Shown here: piece by piece, positions 5,079-5,847 of the stretch
How positions within the stretch are numbered: the stretch's first letter is position 1
How the letters are laid out: each line of letters begins with the position of its first letter
From: Bacillota bacterium
Lineage (GTDB): Bacteria > Bacillota > Clostridia > Oscillospirales > CAG-272
Assembly (NCBI GenBank): GCA_021199825.1
Contig: JAJQHI010000008.1
Location: forward strand, 1 to 5,847
DNA: 5,847 bases
Reading direction: 5' to 3'
Notes under the pieces: model-generated
Told to the model about the DNA's origin: nothing
Databases searched by the model: none
The model's input: the letters and a program-made list of their open reading frames with translations, nothing else
Position numbers and translations under genes: made by a program

Positions 5079-5847
5079 ATGGAAATTGCCGATATGGTAA
5101 AGCCTAAACAAATGGGTAAAAAGACCCGCATGAACTTCTCGAAAATCGAAGAGGTTCTGGAAATGCCGGATCTTATCGAGATCCAGAAAAAATCGTACAA
5201 ATGGTTTATCGACAAGGGACTTATGGAGGCGCTTTCCGACATATCCCCGATATCAAATTATTCCGGTACGCTTTTGATTGACTTTGTGTCGTATCACCTC
5301 GACTCACAGCCGAAAATGTCCGTTGAGGAATGCAAGGATCATGACGCAAACTATGCCGCGCCCCTTAAGGTTGATGTCCGCCTGACGAACAAGACCACGG
5401 GCGAGGTCAAGCAGTCGGAGATTTTCATGGGCGATTTTCCCATTATGACGGAAAAGGGCACGTTTGTGATAAACGGCGCGGAGCGCGTTATTATATCGCA
5501 GCTCGTCCGTTCACCCGGAATGTATTACGACTATTCGATCGACAAGACGGGAAAGCACATATATACGGCACAGGTAATCCCTTACCGCGGTGCGTGGCTG
5601 GAGTACGAGACTGACGTCAATGATGTTTTCTATGTCAAAATCGACAAGAGCAGAAAGCTGCCGATAACGGTGCTTATCCGTGCGCTCGGAATTGAGTCGT
5701 CGGCGGATATGATTTCATATTTTGGCGAGGAAAAGCTTATCACGGAGTCCTGCTCAAAGGACGGTCTTCATGACATGGCGGTTGAGAACAACTCAAGTGA
5801 AACCGAGGAGGCTCTGAAGGAAATCTACAGACGCCTGCGCCCCGGTG
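5079..5847 (+). CDS. rpoB: DNA-directed RNA polymerase beta subunit, N-terminal part (runs off the window)
   Basis: RpoB is the large catalytic subunit of bacterial RNA polymerase and with RpoC forms the active-site cleft. The first 256 residues are present, roughly a fifth of the protein, covering the protrusion and part of the first lobe. Diagnostic stretches: [20 protein letters not shown] (17-36), the segment around [32 protein letters not shown] (127-147), and YRRLRPG at the right edge (250-256), just before the usual EPPT. The frame is intact with no stop. The start carries five extra residues (MEIAD) before the common MVKP. It has a strong promoter of its own and a long leader. In most Firmicutes rplJ-rplL lie just upstream; here rpsT does, in the opposite direction. 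rpoC is expected downstream outside the window. Confidence 0.98.
   Translation, partial: MEIADMVKPKQMGKKTRMNFSKIEEVLEMPDLIEIQKKSYKWFIDKGLMEALSDISPISNYSGTLLIDFVSYHLDSQPKMSVEECKDHDANYAAPLKVDVRLTNKTTGEVKQSEIFMGDFPIMTEKGTFVINGAERVIISQLVRSPGMYYDYSIDKTGKHIYTAQVIPYRGAWLEYETDVNDVFYVKIDKSRKLPITVLIRALGIESSADMISYFGEEKLITESCSKDGLHDMAVENNSSETEEALKEIYRRLRPG

Overview
The window looks like chromosomal core sequence from a moderate-GC Gram-positive anaerobe of class Clostridia, possibly an Oscillospirales/Ruminococcaceae relative. This rests on the wording of the proteins (a TypA with [14 protein letters not shown] and a clostridial-style RpoB start [20 protein letters not shown]), strong GGAGG-type ribosome binding sites, sigma-70/SigA-like promoters and rho-independent terminators. 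No mobile element, CRISPR array, tRNA or rRNA was seen. The species assignment is inference only.

Layout from left to right. Positions 1-109 hold nothing assignable. A gene for glycolytic glyceraldehyde-3-phosphate dehydrogenase (gap, minus strand, 163-1191) has its own terminator (110-143), promoter (1248-1276) and overlapping dyads at the start of its transcript. A divergent plus-strand unit follows: typA/bipA (1444-3270), a ribosome-associated translational GTPase, then with no gap a phosphotransferase of the aminoglycoside phosphotransferase/choline kinase fold (3271-4206). A shared bidirectional terminator (4210-4245) separates this unit from the convergent rpsT gene (ribosomal protein S20, minus strand, 4311-4574, GTG start). 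A 504-bp divergent regulatory region (4575-5078) carries the rpsT leader and promoter and a near-consensus rpoB promoter. rpoB (RNA polymerase beta) starts at 5079 and runs off the right edge.

The most important anomaly is an in-frame TAA at codon 32 of typA, just after the P-loop. Everything else in the 608-residue frame is intact. All four complete genes in the window end in TAA, so a changed genetic code is unlikely. The choices are a recent nonsense mutation, a sequence error, or expression by readthrough or reinitiation.

Second-tier observations: a perfect 12-bp inverted repeat inside the start of the phosphotransferase gene; an rpsT leader whose hairpin loop is complementary to its own Shine-Dalgarno sequence; a chain of two tiny ORFs ending on the rpoB ribosome binding site; and separation of rpoB from its usual rplJ-rplL neighbours. 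I did not find a clearly novel multi-gene system. The window is mostly housekeeping (glycolysis, translation, transcription) with some unusual cis-regulatory structure.
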